NCBI GenBank assembly: GCA_963732345.1
Contig: CAVSZI010000003.1
Coordinates: 62,001 to 126,000 of the forward strand
From: Bog-532 sp963732345
Lineage (GTDB): Bacteria; Actinomycetota; Actinomycetes; Streptosporangiales; Streptosporangiaceae
Reading direction: 5' to 3'
Length of the DNA stretch: 64,000 nucleotides
Part shown: positions 1 through 9,088 of the stretch, piece after piece
How the letters are laid out: each line of letters opens with the position of its first letter
Position numbering within the stretch: position 1 is the stretch's first letter
Program-made: the position numbers and the translations under genes
Notes under the pieces: generated by a model
Database searches by the model: none
What the model saw: only the letters and a program-made list of their open reading frames with translations
What the model was told of the DNA's origin: nothing

Positions 1-944
1 GAGTGGCCCTCGCGCGTCCAGCCGACATAGGCGGCGACCAGAGCCCGCAGGCACCGGCGCTGGATACCGGTCAGGTCAGCGGCGCAGACACCCGCATAAG
101 CAACCACAGCGTTGTCCCCCCGGAACGCACCGGCCTGGATCCGGCCGTCGAGGGGGTCCTGCAACTCCGGGGGGAGGTCATCGGGATAGATCGACGGCCG
201 CAGGACAGCCTGGGCCGCCTGCCGGTCATCAAGCGAGCGGATGAGATCCAGGCCAGCCCGCTCCTCAGCGGTGAAGACCATCGTGCCGGCCAGTGGACCG
301 TCGAACACCTGACACGGTTCTGAGCCCATGAAACCTGGTGTCAGCAGGAACTGGTCACCGATAACGGTGCCATTGAGGCAAAGGTGGTGGCCGTCGATCT
401 GCCAGGCCCACGGCCGTTCGGCGCTGGGCTCACCATAGAAGGACAGGAAGTACGGCCACTCGCCGAAGTCGTCGGGGAATCCTGTCACCTCGGCGAGGAG
501 GCGGTTCAGTCGCATGATGTCGCGGGCCTGAGCGAAGCCCCGAGCCGACAGGCTGGCTTTGAGCAGCCCCAGTCCGAGCTGACGGGTCGCGGGCGGCAGA
601 TCCTCCAGCATCACGCCGTGGCGGAACACGAAAGGGTGGATGTTCAACCACATCCGACGCTCCTCAGCCTCGAGAGGAAACACAGCCCGCTGGCGCTGCT
701 CAGCGCTGAGCGCACCGAGGAAACGGCTCGCGGCGTCCGTGATCGGCGCCGTGCTCACACCGGTCGACCGAAGGGGGAACAACCCAGCTCGCACGGTGCC
801 GTCCGAGGTGAGACCCTGCAGCGGCCGCTGGACGGCACCGGCCAGTTCACCGACAAGCGCCTCTATTGGCGGCGGGAACTCAACCCTCTTGCGGGCCGAA
901 AAGGAGGGAAGTTGGCCCACCCCGAAATCCGTCCAGTGCTCCAT
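1..944 (-). CDS. DUF3500 family protein (3' end beyond window)
   Basis: Reading the minus strand from an ATG at 944, with AAGGGG a few bases upstream, gives about 314 uninterrupted codons that run off the left edge. The translation has the features I associate with DUF3500: an N-terminal helical part, an ARDIMRLN segment, then FGEWPYFLSFYGEPS, a PWAWQIDGHHLCLN block with paired His residues, and a TPGFMGSEP motif. The function of the family is not established; the conserved His cluster could suggest a metal site, which is inference. A GTG at 962 is an alternative start. The family is usually somewhat longer than the part seen here, so only the C-terminal end should be missing. Confidence 0.75.
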   Translation of the reverse strand, partial: MEHWTDFGVGQLPSFSARKRVEFPPPIEALVGELAGAVQRPLQGLTSDGTVRAGLFPLRSTGVSTAPITDAASRFLGALSAEQRQRAVFPLEAEERRMWLNIHPFVFRHGVMLEDLPPATRQLGLGLLKASLSARGFAQARDIMRLNRLLAEVTGFPDDFGEWPYFLSFYGEPSAERPWAWQIDGHHLCLNGTVIGDQFLLTPGFMGSEPCQVFDGPLAGTMVFTAEERAGLDLIRSLDDRQAAQAVLRPSIYPDDLPPELQDPLDGRIQAGAFRGDNAVVAYAGVCAADLTGIQRRCLRALVAAYVGWTREGH

Positions 945-1824
945 GGCCCGCCCCTTGTTCACAGCACTGCGCCCAGCCTGCGGTCACCCTAACATGGTCG
1001 CAGCGCTCGACGCTTCCCCCACGAATCCGGAGGCGACGTCTTCTCCTCGACCCGCTACCACACAGTCTGGGACGGGCGACCCAACCGCTCAGAGCGGAAG
1101 TTACCAGCAGTTCGGGGTCCCGACCGATCGCCGCTGCTAGCCGTCCGATATCGGTACGTACCCGGCGCGCCATAATGTCGGCGACCTTCCTGGCCATGCT
1201 GCTTGAGGAAGCGCCACCGACGGCTCCCAGAAGACCATGTCGCGGGAGGCGTGAGCCACTGGCGGAGAGCATAACGGCGGGGCCGCGAGGGCCTGCCGTC
1301 TGCAACGTTCGGCAACCTGCGCTCGCAGGAGCTGATCTTGGCCAAGACCGCGGACCGCAGCGTGCTGGGTGCATGAACGACATGGCGCTCCTCTGTGAAG
1401 TGGCCATAAGCGATGCTGGTGGCCTGGCACATTTTGACCTCGGCGAGCTGAACCATGCGCTTCACCGCAATACCGCCCGGTCTGTCTTGATCATGGCTTC
1501 CGCGGAACAGCCAGCAAGCCACGCCGGGTCAGGATCGGGGGCTGATCCAGGGTCGAGGAAGTAGTTGTGCCATACCTCGGTCATCACGTGACGCATTGAC
1601 CACGCCCTGATCGGACCGGGGAGTACCATGCCCCGGAAATAGGCGTAGAACGGACGGTCCCCCCGAATCCGGCGTCAACTGCGTCCCGAGCGATTATTCG
1701 GGTGCTGACCCCGGTCGGGCGCAAAGCTCCGGCGTTGAGGCAGCTGGGTTGCCTGGCGGCTGCCCAGGCTTTCCGCCGGTGACCCGGCAGGCGTGCCTTC
1801 GCAGGGACGCCTGCCGGGTTCGGG
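945..1824. other. Gene-poor stretch with no convincing intact gene
   Basis: Several overlapping frames stay open here because of the GC bias, but none has family motifs or a good ribosome binding site. The only peptide with natural-looking composition is the short minus-strand ORF at 1462-1629, listed separately. I read this as decayed sequence. Confidence 0.4.
1462..1629 (-). CDS. Small hypothetical ORF, possible gene remnant
   Basis: This 55-codon ORF reads MVLPGPIRAWSMRHVMTEVW and continues to a TGA at 1462. The same frame is open upstream to a TGA about 45 nt before the ATG and has protein-like composition there too (RGDRPFYAYFRG). This suggests the 3' piece of a once larger gene. I do not recognise a family and see no clear Shine-Dalgarno sequence. 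A second frame just downstream (around 1380-1470) also looks protein-like, consistent with a frameshift. Confidence 0.25.
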   Translation of the reverse strand: MVLPGPIRAWSMRHVMTEVWHNYFLDPGSAPDPDPAWLAGCSAEAMIKTDRAVLR

Positions 1825-2174
1825 TCAGGGGGCCAGGGCGGCGCGCCAGGCCGAGGAAGTCCTCATTGCTGATGCCGGCCGCGTCGCCGTCCCGCAGCTG
1901 GAGGTTCCCTTGCTGGTGACCAGTTCGGGGTGGCGGGAGGTGAAGCCGCCGTCGCGGTCTTTCTGCCAGCCGTGGACCACTATCCCTTGTTCCAGGCGCC
2001 GACGTACAGGCGCCGGTTCCCGGCCTTGTAGGCGGGCATCTTGTACGACAGGGTTACCTGCGCGCCGGGATGCGCGGTGAGGATCAGCCGGTGCAGCCGC
2101 TCGAACAGCGGCCGGTGCCCTGGCGGTATCCCGTCGATGTAGGCATGCACCTCTGGCGGCATGACGGTGGTCAT
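1825..2174 (-). pseudogene. DUF1801 (YdhG-like) gene broken by two frameshifts
   Basis: From the ATG at 2174 the first 64 codons match the start of DUF1801 proteins: MPPEVHAYIDGIPPGHRP, then a hydrophobic stretch, then YKMPAYKAGNRRLYVGAW. This frame stops at a TAG near 1980. The expected continuation, VVHGWQKDRDGGFTSRHPEL, follows at once in the next frame. The family-like C-terminus (NLQLRDGDAAGISNEDFLGL) is then in a third frame. Two independent indels therefore separate three parts of one recognisable gene. It is either a real pseudogene or carries two sequencing errors; its position in a decayed region favours the former. Confidence 0.7.
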
Positions 2175-2254
2175 GTGCCTGGCCTCCGCTTTGATCCGGT
2201 CTCGTGCAGCGCGGCGAGAACCCCCCCAATCGCGGTCTGCGGGGGCCGCGGCGC

Positions 2255-2647
2255 TCAGCGCTGCTCGACCACCATCAGCGAGTGGCCGGTGGGATCCCGC
2301 AACCAGAACATCGGCGGCACCGGGTCGCCCATCCGCGACACCTCCGCGTCAACATCCAGCCCGCGGGACTGCAAAGCGGCGTGAGTGGCATCGATGTCGC
2401 CGGTGGTCAGCGTGATCCCGGTCTCCACCGGCCTGACCTCGGTCCCGGGCCGCGGCGGTGCCAGCGCGATCCCCGCCGTCCCCTCCGGCGGGTAGACCTC
2501 CACCCAGCGGTAGCCACCGCCAAACGGCGTGTCGGTGCGCTTTTCGAAGCCGATCGACTCGTAGAACTCGATCGCCTTGTCCTGGCCGGGCGTCGGAACA
2601 CACACCAGGCTGATCTGGCGGATCCCGGTCGTTGCTGTGCTAGTCAT
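2255..2647 (-). CDS. VOC (glyoxalase/bleomycin-resistance fold) family protein
   Basis: The 130-residue protein has the single-domain vicinal oxygen chelate layout. An N-terminal IRQISLVCVPTPGQDKAIEFYE segment is followed by IGFEKRTDTPFGGGYRWVEVYPPEG, a central strand region, and the typical end DPVPPMFWLRDPTGHSLMVVE. The ATG at 2647 was chosen because AGGAGGT lies seven bases upstream; the open frame extends further but without a better start. Members use a metal site formed between paired modules for isomerase, dioxygenase or resistance functions. The substrate cannot be told from sequence. It is monocistronic and lies just upstream of the DUF1801 pseudogene on the same strand. Confidence 0.85.
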   Translation of the reverse strand: MTSTATTGIRQISLVCVPTPGQDKAIEFYESIGFEKRTDTPFGGGYRWVEVYPPEGTAGIALAPPRPGTEVRPVETGITLTTGDIDATHAALQSRGLDVDAEVSRMGDPVPPMFWLRDPTGHSLMVVEQR

Positions 2648-2764
2648 CCTGCACCTCCTGCAGTTGTGGTTGCTACACCTACGACCGATTCGAGCGGGAA
2701 AACTCATCGGTCGGCCCGTCCCGGTGGCGCGTCACACGCGGTCACAGGCGACTCAGTTCGCTAA

Positions 2765-3003
2765 AGCGCCGTAGCCGCCTAATTGTTTCTGGATACGTTG
2801 CGGCGTGGGTCGTAGCGTTGAGGGGTCCGATGGGCTGGCTCCCGAACCGCCTGCCGGTCGTTGTGGCCTGGCTTTAGATCGATGTGCCGGCCTGTCGGGC
2901 CTTGCCGTGGCGTGGCTCGAAAGAGGTGCGGCGCTGATCAGCCCCGGAATTAGGCGTGCCCGTCACGGCCCATTGGCCTTGGCGAGCAGGAAAGGGGCAG
3001 GTC
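2765..3003 (+). ncRNA. Non-coding left flank of the IS110 element, candidate bridge RNA region
   Basis: About 240 nt without a plausible gene lie between the VOC gene and the transposase start and contain GC-rich short inverted repeats (for example around 2885-2930). IS110-group elements are known to carry a structured bridge RNA in the non-coding end next to the recombinase gene that pairs with target and donor DNA. Position and length fit. I have not resolved the element ends, the RNA start or its guide loops, so this is a placement by analogy. Confidence 0.35.
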
Positions 3004-4305
3004 GTGGCAGCAGTGACGATCGGAGTCGACCCGCATAAGGGCTCTCATACCGCAGTGGTGATCGACCAGGCTGAGGTGGTCCTGGGCCAGGTGCGGGTCC
3101 GTGCCAGCGCGGCGCAGGTGCAGCGGCTGGTGGAGTGGGCAGCGGCCTGGCCGGAGCGGACCTGGGCGGTCGAGGGCGCCCGCGGCATGGGGTATCTGCT
3201 GGCCCAGCAGCTGGTGGCCGCGGGTGAGCTGGTGCTGGATGTGCAGCCCAAGCTCGGGGCGCGGGTACGGCTGCTGGCCACGGGGAAGACGAACAAGAAC
3301 GACCCCAACGACGCCCTGTCGGTGGCCATCGCCGCGCTGCGCTCTACCGCCAGCACGCTGGTCAGGCCCGATGACCACGCCACGGTGCTGAAGGTGTGGT
3401 CCAAGCGGCACCGGGACCTGAGCCGGTCCCGCAACCAGGTCGTGTGCCGGCTGCACGCGGTCTTGTGCGACCTGATCCCCGGCGGCGTCAGCAAGCAGAT
3501 CCGCGCCGCCGCAGCGGCCCGCGTCCTGGAGCAGGCCAGGCCGTCCGGTGCCGTCCAGCAGGCCCGCCATGAGCTGGCCACCCAGTTCCTGGCCGACCTG
3601 TGCCGCATCGACGCCCAGCTCCGCGAGACCCGGAAGAAGCTGGCCGCCGCGGTCCGGGCCTCCGGCACCACCGTGACCGAGGTCTTCGGCGTCGGCCCGG
3701 CCATCGCCGCCACCGTGATCGGCGACGTCCGCGACATCTCCCGGTTCCACGGCAAAGATCACTTCGCCGCCTATAACGGCACCGCGCCGGTCGAGGTGTC
3801 CTCCGGCAACCGCGTCATCCACCGGCTGTCGCTGCGCGGGAACCGGCGCCTCAACCACGCCGTCCACATGGCCGCGGTCACCCAGATCCGCCACCGGCAC
3901 AGCCCTGGCCGTGCTTACTACGACAAGAAAATAGCCGAGGGCAAGACGCCCAAGGAGGCGTGCCGGGCGCTCAAGCGGAAGATCAGCGACGCCATCTACA
4001 GGCACCTGAAGGCCGACGCGGCCCGCGCCGCCAGCAGCAGCCAGGGCCCGGGAGGGCACCCGGGGAACGGCTCTTCCGCCAGCGTGACCGGATTGCACCC
4101 CGAACACCGGCTCTTCGGACAAGCCACTCCCGGACCTGGTCCCACCCTACGATCCCGGCCCGGCACCTCCAAGGCCGTGGGCCGCGCGCCGCAGGGGCAG
4201 GCCCCTGGCCTGCCCGCTCTTCCTGCCCCCAGGGGCCGTAGAGGCTCCGGTGTCAACGGGCGGCCGCAGGCCGTCGCGCGCCAGCGCGATGCAAAGCACC
4301 CTTGA
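3004..4305 (+). CDS. IS110 family transposase (DEDD recombinase)
   Basis: The 433-residue protein starts at a GTG preceded by AAAGGGG (a longer in-frame start at 2956 lacks a good ribosome binding site). The N-terminal DEDD RuvC-like domain shows D9 (IGVDPHKG), E57 (AVEGARG), D100 and D103 (KNDPNDA). A coiled linker follows, then a Transposase_20-type C-terminal domain from about residue 230 with VFGVGPAIAATVIG and APVEVSSGNRVIHRL, where a conserved Ser (266 or 267) would be the recombination nucleophile. All catalytic positions look intact. The C-terminal tail from about residue 340 is low-complexity and rich in Pro, Gly and Arg, which I associate with actinobacterial members. The gene is probably functional. 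Confidence 0.92.
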   Translation: MAAVTIGVDPHKGSHTAVVIDQAEVVLGQVRVRASAAQVQRLVEWAAAWPERTWAVEGARGMGYLLAQQLVAAGELVLDVQPKLGARVRLLATGKTNKNDPNDALSVAIAALRSTASTLVRPDDHATVLKVWSKRHRDLSRSRNQVVCRLHAVLCDLIPGGVSKQIRAAAAARVLEQARPSGAVQQARHELATQFLADLCRIDAQLRETRKKLAAAVRASGTTVTEVFGVGPAIAATVIGDVRDISRFHGKDHFAAYNGTAPVEVSSGNRVIHRLSLRGNRRLNHAVHMAAVTQIRHRHSPGRAYYDKKIAEGKTPKEACRALKRKISDAIYRHLKADAARAASSSQGPGGHPGNGSSASVTGLHPEHRLFGQATPGPGPTLRSRPGTSKAVGRAPQGQAPGLPALPAPRGRRGSGVNGRPQAVARQRDAKHP

Positions 4306-5034
4306 GACCGGAGGAACGACCCCGTAGCCTGCGCGGCACGCCAGCAAACACAGCGGCGGCGAAGTCGCCTCCTTACTCCGAACCTCTTGACACCAAGAAC
4401 AAAGAGGATTCGATCTGCACGTCGGCCGCGGTCTGCCGGCACGCCGTCAGCGGCGCTCATTAGGGTTATATGCGACTACCACCGCGCCCCGGCGTGGCTG
4501 GGGAAGCTCTCAGCCGGCTCCTGCTCGGCCTACTGGAACGGGGAGTCGCCTGCATGGTTTCCCTAACTACAGCCGAGGCTGGGGGTACAAGGTTCGCGGG
4601 ATGACAGACGGTGCCGCTCGGCCTAATCTCTGCATCAGGTCCAGTCGGCAGGGGGCTGCGATGTATGACGCGATCGCCCGCACATGATGCGGACCGGCGC
4701 CGCGCCAGATGGCCACACGGTCCATCCCGAGGTCGCGTTTGGAACGAGAATTGCGCATCTCGAAGCGCGTGCATCCGAACGGCTCAAGCGCGAGAGGAAA
4801 GGCCCCGCTGCGTGGTCCCGGGCTGGAGGCCTGCATCGTCGGCGAGGATGCGGCATGCCTCCGCGTAGCCGTATCCGTCACGCGTTTGATCTGGGTGCGC
4901 TGGTGCCAGCCGCACCATCGCGGGCAGCCGAGCCCCCGGATGACCTCCAGCGCGATGAGCGCCTCGCCGAGGTAGTCATTGGTCTCGGAGATGACGGATC
5001 ACGCACCGATTCGGCAAGGAGCCTCCTGCCCGGG
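4306..5034. other. Gene-free stretch between IS110 and the K+ channel gene
   Basis: About 730 nt hold no ORF with recognisable motifs or a convincing ribosome binding site. A minus-strand frame near 4915-4985 reads ETNDYLGEALIALEVIRGLG, which looks protein-like but has no start and quickly loses that character. It may be debris of a displaced gene. Confidence 0.4.
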
Positions 5035-6057
5035 TCAGCCCTTGGTGGCATGGGCAAGCGCCCTCAAGGAGACGACCTGCTCGGTGTTGCCGATGACCAC
5101 CAGGACGTCCCCGTCCTTGATCTGCTCCTCCGGCGCCGGGTTGGTGCGGAAATCCTGGCTCGGGTGGCGGACGGCGAGGACCAGCACACCGGTGCGGGCG
5201 TGGACCCGGGCGCTGCGCAGCGTCTGGCCCACGAGCGGCGAGCCGGAGGGGACGTCGATCTCCTGGAGGCGGAACTCCAGGCTGCCGTCGTGCATGACCA
5301 CGTCGAGGAACTCGGCCACGTGCGGCTGCACGGCCAGCGCCGCCATGCGGGCGCCGCCGAGGTCCTGCGGGTTGACGACCCGGTCGGCGCCGGCCTGGAG
5401 CAGTTTGGGGACGGCGGCGCCGGACGCCGTCCGGGCGACGATGAACAGGTCGCGGCGCATCGAACGGCCCGTCAGGGCCACGTACAGGTTCTCGGCGTCG
5501 CCGTTGAGAGCGGTGATGAGCACACGGGCCCGCTCGATTCCCGCCGCCCGCAGGACCTCCTCGTCCGTGGCGTCCCCGCACACCGAGGGGCCGTCCACGG
5601 TGGCGATCCGCACGGCCGACGAGTCGACGACCACGACCTCGGCGTGGCTGGTGCGCAGGGAGCGGGCGATGGCCCGGCCGACCCGCCCCCAGCCGCACAC
5701 CACGACGTGGCCATGCATCCCGCTGATCTGCCGTTGCATCCTGCGCCTCCCGAACTCATCAGCGAGGTAGCCCTCGACGAGCATCTCGACCAGCATGCTG
5801 AAGGTATAGGCCGCGGTCCCCACCCCGGTCAGGATGAGGACGATAGTGAACACCTTCTGGCCCGCGCTGAACTGATGCACCTCGCCGAAGCCGACGGTGG
5901 ACACCGTGATCACCGTCTGGAAGACGGCGTCGAGCAGCCCGTAGCCAAACGCCACGTAGCCGATGGTGCCGCCCACCAGGACCAGAAGCAGGCCGATGAG
6001 CCCCAGCCGGAGGTTTCTCGAGGCCCGGTTCCACCGGGTTGAGATGCCCATCGCCAT
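5035..6057 (-). CDS. Potassium channel family protein with RCK (TrkA-N/TrkA-C) domain
   Basis: The 340-residue protein has a two-helix pore module: the first membrane helix at about 17-37, a pore helix and selectivity filter TVGFG at 54-58, and a second helix near 70-95. Next comes a cytosolic Rossmann-type RCK domain starting HVVVCGWGRVG at about 115, and a TrkA-C domain from about 250 (EFRLQEIDVPSGSPLVGQTL). The architecture is that of MthK-like ligand-gated K+ channels, in which four subunits form the pore and RCK domains bind Ca2+ or nucleotides. The filter has Phe in place of the usual Tyr (GFG for GYG), a known tolerated variant. It stands alone with no operon partner. Confidence 0.9.
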   Translation of the reverse strand: MAMGISTRWNRASRNLRLGLIGLLLVLVGGTIGYVAFGYGLLDAVFQTVITVSTVGFGEVHQFSAGQKVFTIVLILTGVGTAAYTFSMLVEMLVEGYLADEFGRRRMQRQISGMHGHVVVCGWGRVGRAIARSLRTSHAEVVVVDSSAVRIATVDGPSVCGDATDEEVLRAAGIERARVLITALNGDAENLYVALTGRSMRRDLFIVARTASGAAVPKLLQAGADRVVNPQDLGGARMAALAVQPHVAEFLDVVMHDGSLEFRLQEIDVPSGSPLVGQTLRSARVHARTGVLVLAVRHPSQDFRTNPAPEEQIKDGDVLVVIGNTEQVVSLRALAHATKG

Positions 6058-6850
6058 GGCGTCATTGTGCCCGCAACCGATCAGGGCCGTTGCGCCCCGC
6101 GACCGGCGGCACAGCGAGGGCTAGCCTGCCGTTCCGTGGACCAGTCCCCGACCGGCCGGGACGCGACCGACTCCGGTCGCGGCAGCGCCCCCGTGCGCCA
6201 CGGGAACGTGGCGGCACCCGCCTCAGCCAGGGCCTGGCCGCCCAGAAGCCGCAGTACTGCCGTCAGCCCAGGGTCAGAGAGCTGACCGTCCGGATCTGGG
6301 CATTTTATGCGTGACGTGCCAGTGATGACGGGATGGTGGGATATGCGTACTGGCGTCCGTCCCGCCGATGCGGGCGGTCGGAGTGAACCTCGCATGCCGA
6401 AATAGTGTGTTTAGCTGGGCCGGTGACACCGGCCGTGGTCGACGTCCGGAGGTCTTCTATGACCTGTCCGGCGATCCCGCCGAGCCGTGCGCGTCTACTC
6501 CGACCTCGCGGACACCCGTTCTGGATCTTTGTGGTCAGCCCGCCGGAGGTCTGAGCTTTCCGGCAGCATGCTCCGGACCCTGATGGGCGGGACATCATCG
6601 GGCAGGCCGCCAACGGGCAGCTGGTACGCGAGGGCGTGATTCCTGATGCCTGCGGGGACGTAGCCGGACCTTCGTTACCGCCCGGCGGGACGTTCGCCTC
6701 TAGCATCAGGGATCAGGCGAAACACGCTGGAGGTGTGACATAGGGATGCATCTGGCGAGGAAGTGATCAAGATGTCCGCCCATCATCCGCATAAGTCCCA
6801 TCATGTTGCTAGCCACTTGCGGGAGTGGCTGCACCGTTGTAACCCGTACG
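6058..6850. other. Gene-free stretch upstream of the K+ channel gene
   Basis: Nothing in this roughly 800 nt reads as a gene. The first part should contain the channel promoter (minus strand). The sequence around 6300-6420 is less GC-rich than its surroundings. No repeat or terminator stands out. Confidence 0.4.
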
Positions 6851-6864
6851 CCTAGCGGCCCGGT

Positions 6865-7060
6865 GGAGAGGCTGCGCGCCGGGCCAGCCACGCCGACACA
6901 TACCCGGTGCCGCAGCCCAGCTCGATGCAGTCCCGACCCGCCAGGTCAGCGGGCAGCACACCCGCCTGCGCCGATAAGTCCTGAAGAGCTGGTGCCGGCC
7001 ATACGCAGACAAGGCGGAACCCCGGCCCACCTAGCTCCCAATCGCCCGTGGCCGGGGTTC
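6865..7060 (-). pseudogene. Fragment of a class I SAM-dependent methyltransferase
   Basis: The minus-strand translation contains ALQDLSAQAGVLPADLAGRD followed by CIELGCGTGYVSAWLARR. This is the pre-motif helix plus SAM-binding motif I (E/DxGxGxG) of a methyltransferase. The frame ends shortly after motif I (AASPPGR, stop), and no downstream motifs II-IV are found. Only the N-terminal quarter of the gene survives. A small gene on the same strand lies immediately upstream. Confidence 0.6.
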
Positions 7061-7065
7061 CCCTA

Positions 7066-7257
7066 TTACCAGATCGCCAGGTCATCCTCGATCTTGGCAA
7101 GGTCGCCAGCTCCGAGCATCGCGCCGTCTAGCAGCTCCCGCAGCTCCCCGCTGTAGCGGGCGAGGATGCGTTCCGCGTCCCCGCCGCTGCGGTAAGTCTT
7201 CAGCTCCCGCCGCGTGATCTCAACGATGTCGCTGGTCAGGTACTCAATGATGTCCAT
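7066..7257 (-). CDS. Small hypothetical protein
   Basis: This 63-residue acidic helical protein (MDIIEYLTSDIVEITRRELK ... LGAGDLAKIEDDLAIW) has protein-like composition. The ATG at 7257 is preceded by GGGAGGTGAG, although the spacing to GGAGG is long (about 14 nt); a GTG at 7272 is the alternative. I do not recognise the family. It has no Cys and no membrane segment. It sits between the methyltransferase fragment and the integrase pseudogene, so it may be part of a former mobile element. Confidence 0.5.
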   Translation of the reverse strand: MDIIEYLTSDIVEITRRELKTYRSGGDAERILARYSGELRELLDGAMLGAGDLAKIEDDLAIW

Positions 7258-7476
7258 GTCCGTCGGTCTCACCTCCCTGACACTCCCGGTCTACCTCACT
7301 AGCTACCGGAGAGTTGGGGACCTCGGTCCTGCCGTGCAGCTACTGACCGCAGTTCAGCGGCCCGGTAGGGCACCTGGCCGGTACGGATAGGAAGTGACCA
7401 AAGCCCTGGGGCAGCGGGACGCTGGGTGCCAGTCTTGACGGCAGGCCAGTGCTTATGCGTTGACTGATCTACGGCG

Positions 7477-7910
7477 TCACATCGGCGTGGTGGACCTGCC
7501 GCGGACGGTACCCGCCGCCAGGCCCCGCTCCGCCGCCAGGTGTGCCCGAACCCGGCCGGCAGCACCTCCGCTGGCGAGTCCGCCTGCGCCGCCTCGCTAG
7601 CCGCCAGCACCCCCAGCTTGCGCAGCACGTCGGGCAGGCGCACCAGCCCCGGCCGTGACCACTGAGACCGGTGACGCCCGCAGGCGCGCTGCCAGCCAAG
7701 GAACTCCTCGACCCGGTCGGCGCTCAGCTCCGGGACGCTCAGCTGGCTCGCCTGGAGCCAGAAGCTGAACCGGGCCACCTGACGTAGCTGGTTGACCGCC
7801 GACCGCTCCGTATAGCCGCGCTCCCTCAGCTCATGGCGATAAGCCTCCGCGAACGGGGCCAACGGCCCCGTCATCAAAACTCTGCTGACCCTGCTCGTCG
7901 CTCCGGCCAT
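7477..7910 (-). pseudogene. Tyrosine recombinase/integrase, frameshifted N-terminal remnant
   Basis: The ATG at 7910 has a textbook AAGGAG ribosome binding site. The first about 110 codons form the SAM-like core-binding domain of a phage-type integrase: FAEAYRHELRERGYTERSAV, FSFWLQASQL, VEEFLGWQRACGRHRSQWSR. The next expected element, RAHLAAERGLAAGTVRGR, is found in a different frame and ends at a TGA at 7477. The catalytic C-terminal domain (R-H-R-Y) is absent. The gene is therefore both frameshifted and truncated. It lies next to an inverted repeat (7961-8040) and 1.4 kb from a tRNA-like sequence, the context expected for an integrated element. Confidence 0.75.
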
Positions 7911-7960
7911 CTTGACTCCTTCCCTCATCGAGAAGGAGACGATGGCCGGACGCCACCTCG

Positions 7961-8040
7961 TTATGCCGACATCACCCGATGGCTCACCCCGCTGAGAGGA
8001 CCTTCTCCCGGAGGTCGGCATAACGCGGAAGTCGGCTTAA
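7961..8040. repeat. Inverted repeat TTATGCCGAC with a third degenerate copy, upstream of the integrase
   Basis: TTATGCCGAC occurs at 7961-7970, and its reverse complement GTCGGCATAA at 8014-8023, with the flanking C/G also matching. A third near-copy, GTCGGCTTAA, is at 8031-8040 in the same orientation as the second, giving a 17-nt spaced direct pair. The array lies about 50 nt upstream of the integrase start. It could be a recombinase arm/core site or an operator for the integrase promoter. Confidence 0.55.
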
Positions 8041-8047
8041 TCATGCG

Positions 8048-8575
8048 CTAACTGGCGGTAGGGGAAGCGGAAGGAGAAGAAGAACGAGGAGAGCTCGTCA
8101 GTACGATGACGATGTAGGTGGCGCCGCTGTGGGAGACCACAGAGACGGAGCCCGTGTAGGGCGCGGTGATCTTCGCCCGTCCGACGTAGCTCGCCCCGGC
8201 ACCCACCGATTTCTGGCCTGAGGTGGTGAGCTTCGAGTTGTCCTTATAGAACGCGAACGCGTCCGAGGCCGACTCGGAGGTGGTGTACGCGGCGACGAGC
8301 GTCGCCGAACTCGAACCACCCAGAGAGCCCGAGCCAGCAGCCTTGGCCCCTGCGGGGACCGGGAACTGACTGGGCCAGTTCGGGGGCAACTGGCCGTCAA
8401 GGGAAAGGGATACCTGGCCGTTGGGAGTGGAGACCTGGAAGTTCTTGGCTGTGCTGGTCGCGGTTGGACTGGCCCCAGTCGTGGCCGGACTGGCCGTTGA
8501 TGAGCTGCTGCTGGAACAACCCGCGGCTGCCAAAGCGCAGCCAAGCAGAAGGCCGACTACCAGTCGTGACTTCAT
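8048..8575 (-). CDS. Secreted lipoprotein of unknown function
   Basis: The start ATG at 8575 has AAGGAG six bases upstream. The 175-residue product opens with a lipoprotein signal: MKSR, a hydrophobic stretch and the lipobox LAAAGC, so the mature protein begins at a lipidated Cys followed by a Ser/Thr-rich linker to about residue 50. The rest is a small globular domain (PNWPSQFPVPAGAKAAGSGS ... YVGRAKITAPYTGSVSVVSH) ending in a Ser/Pro-rich tail. This resembles the general pattern of small actinobacterial secreted lipoproteins but I cannot name a family. The open frame extends far upstream through a tRNA-like region and should not be used as the gene start. Confidence 0.75.
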   Translation of the reverse strand: MKSRLVVGLLLGCALAAAGCSSSSSSTASPATTGASPTATSTAKNFQVSTPNGQVSLSLDGQLPPNWPSQFPVPAGAKAAGSGSLGGSSSATLVAAYTTSESASDAFAFYKDNSKLTTSGQKSVGAGASYVGRAKITAPYTGSVSVVSHSGATYIVIVLTSSPRSSSPSASPTAS

Positions 8576-9088
8576 AAGATCTCCTTGATTCGACATTCCT
8601 CGACCCCGGCGTAGCGGGAAGCCGGAAAGATACCCGCAACGCGCTCGACGGTCGTTCCGCGGCACCAATCTGAGCCATTCGTACCTGCCTCCAGTCGTAG
8701 CTGTGGCGGCACCCTCCGCCCCGCGGACCCGCAGGTAACCAAAGTGCCCGCGCACCGGACACGGCCCAGCGTGTACGATCCGACGCTGCCTTGCCTGCTG
8801 TGGCAGCGCGAGGGACGGACGTCCCGCGCATGTACCCTGCGTCTGGTTCGTGTCGGCGCCCTGGCCTTCCCCGGCGACATGGCCAGGAGCATCACGATAA
8901 CCAGGGCGGGACGCTTTGTCTTCTGGTCGGCGCCAACACGGCGAGTCTCTGTCCGGCCCGTCGTGGCAGTAGCGGCCTTGGGAGGTTTCCGCCGCCGCAG
9001 TTGCCGGGTCTCCCCGGGCAGCCGAGCTTATGCCGGGACCTTGGGGACGGCATGCGGGACGACGAACGCGCCACGGCCGGGAGGTTGA
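8576..9088. other. Intergenic region without a supported gene
   Basis: About 500 nt should include the lipoprotein promoter at the left end. Plus-strand frames here are open but show no motifs. Part of the region probably belonged to the gene whose 3' end survives at 9089-9310. Confidence 0.4.

Larger units (their letters stand above)
2765..4445 (+). mobile_element. IS110-family insertion sequence, ends unresolved
   Basis: One intact DEDD transposase gene sits in non-coding flanks on both sides. IS110 elements lack normal terminal inverted repeats and usually make no target duplication, so the boundaries cannot be set from a single copy. The limits given are outer guesses. The downstream flank (4306-4445) includes a direct run-on from the transposase and no other gene. 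Confidence 0.5.
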
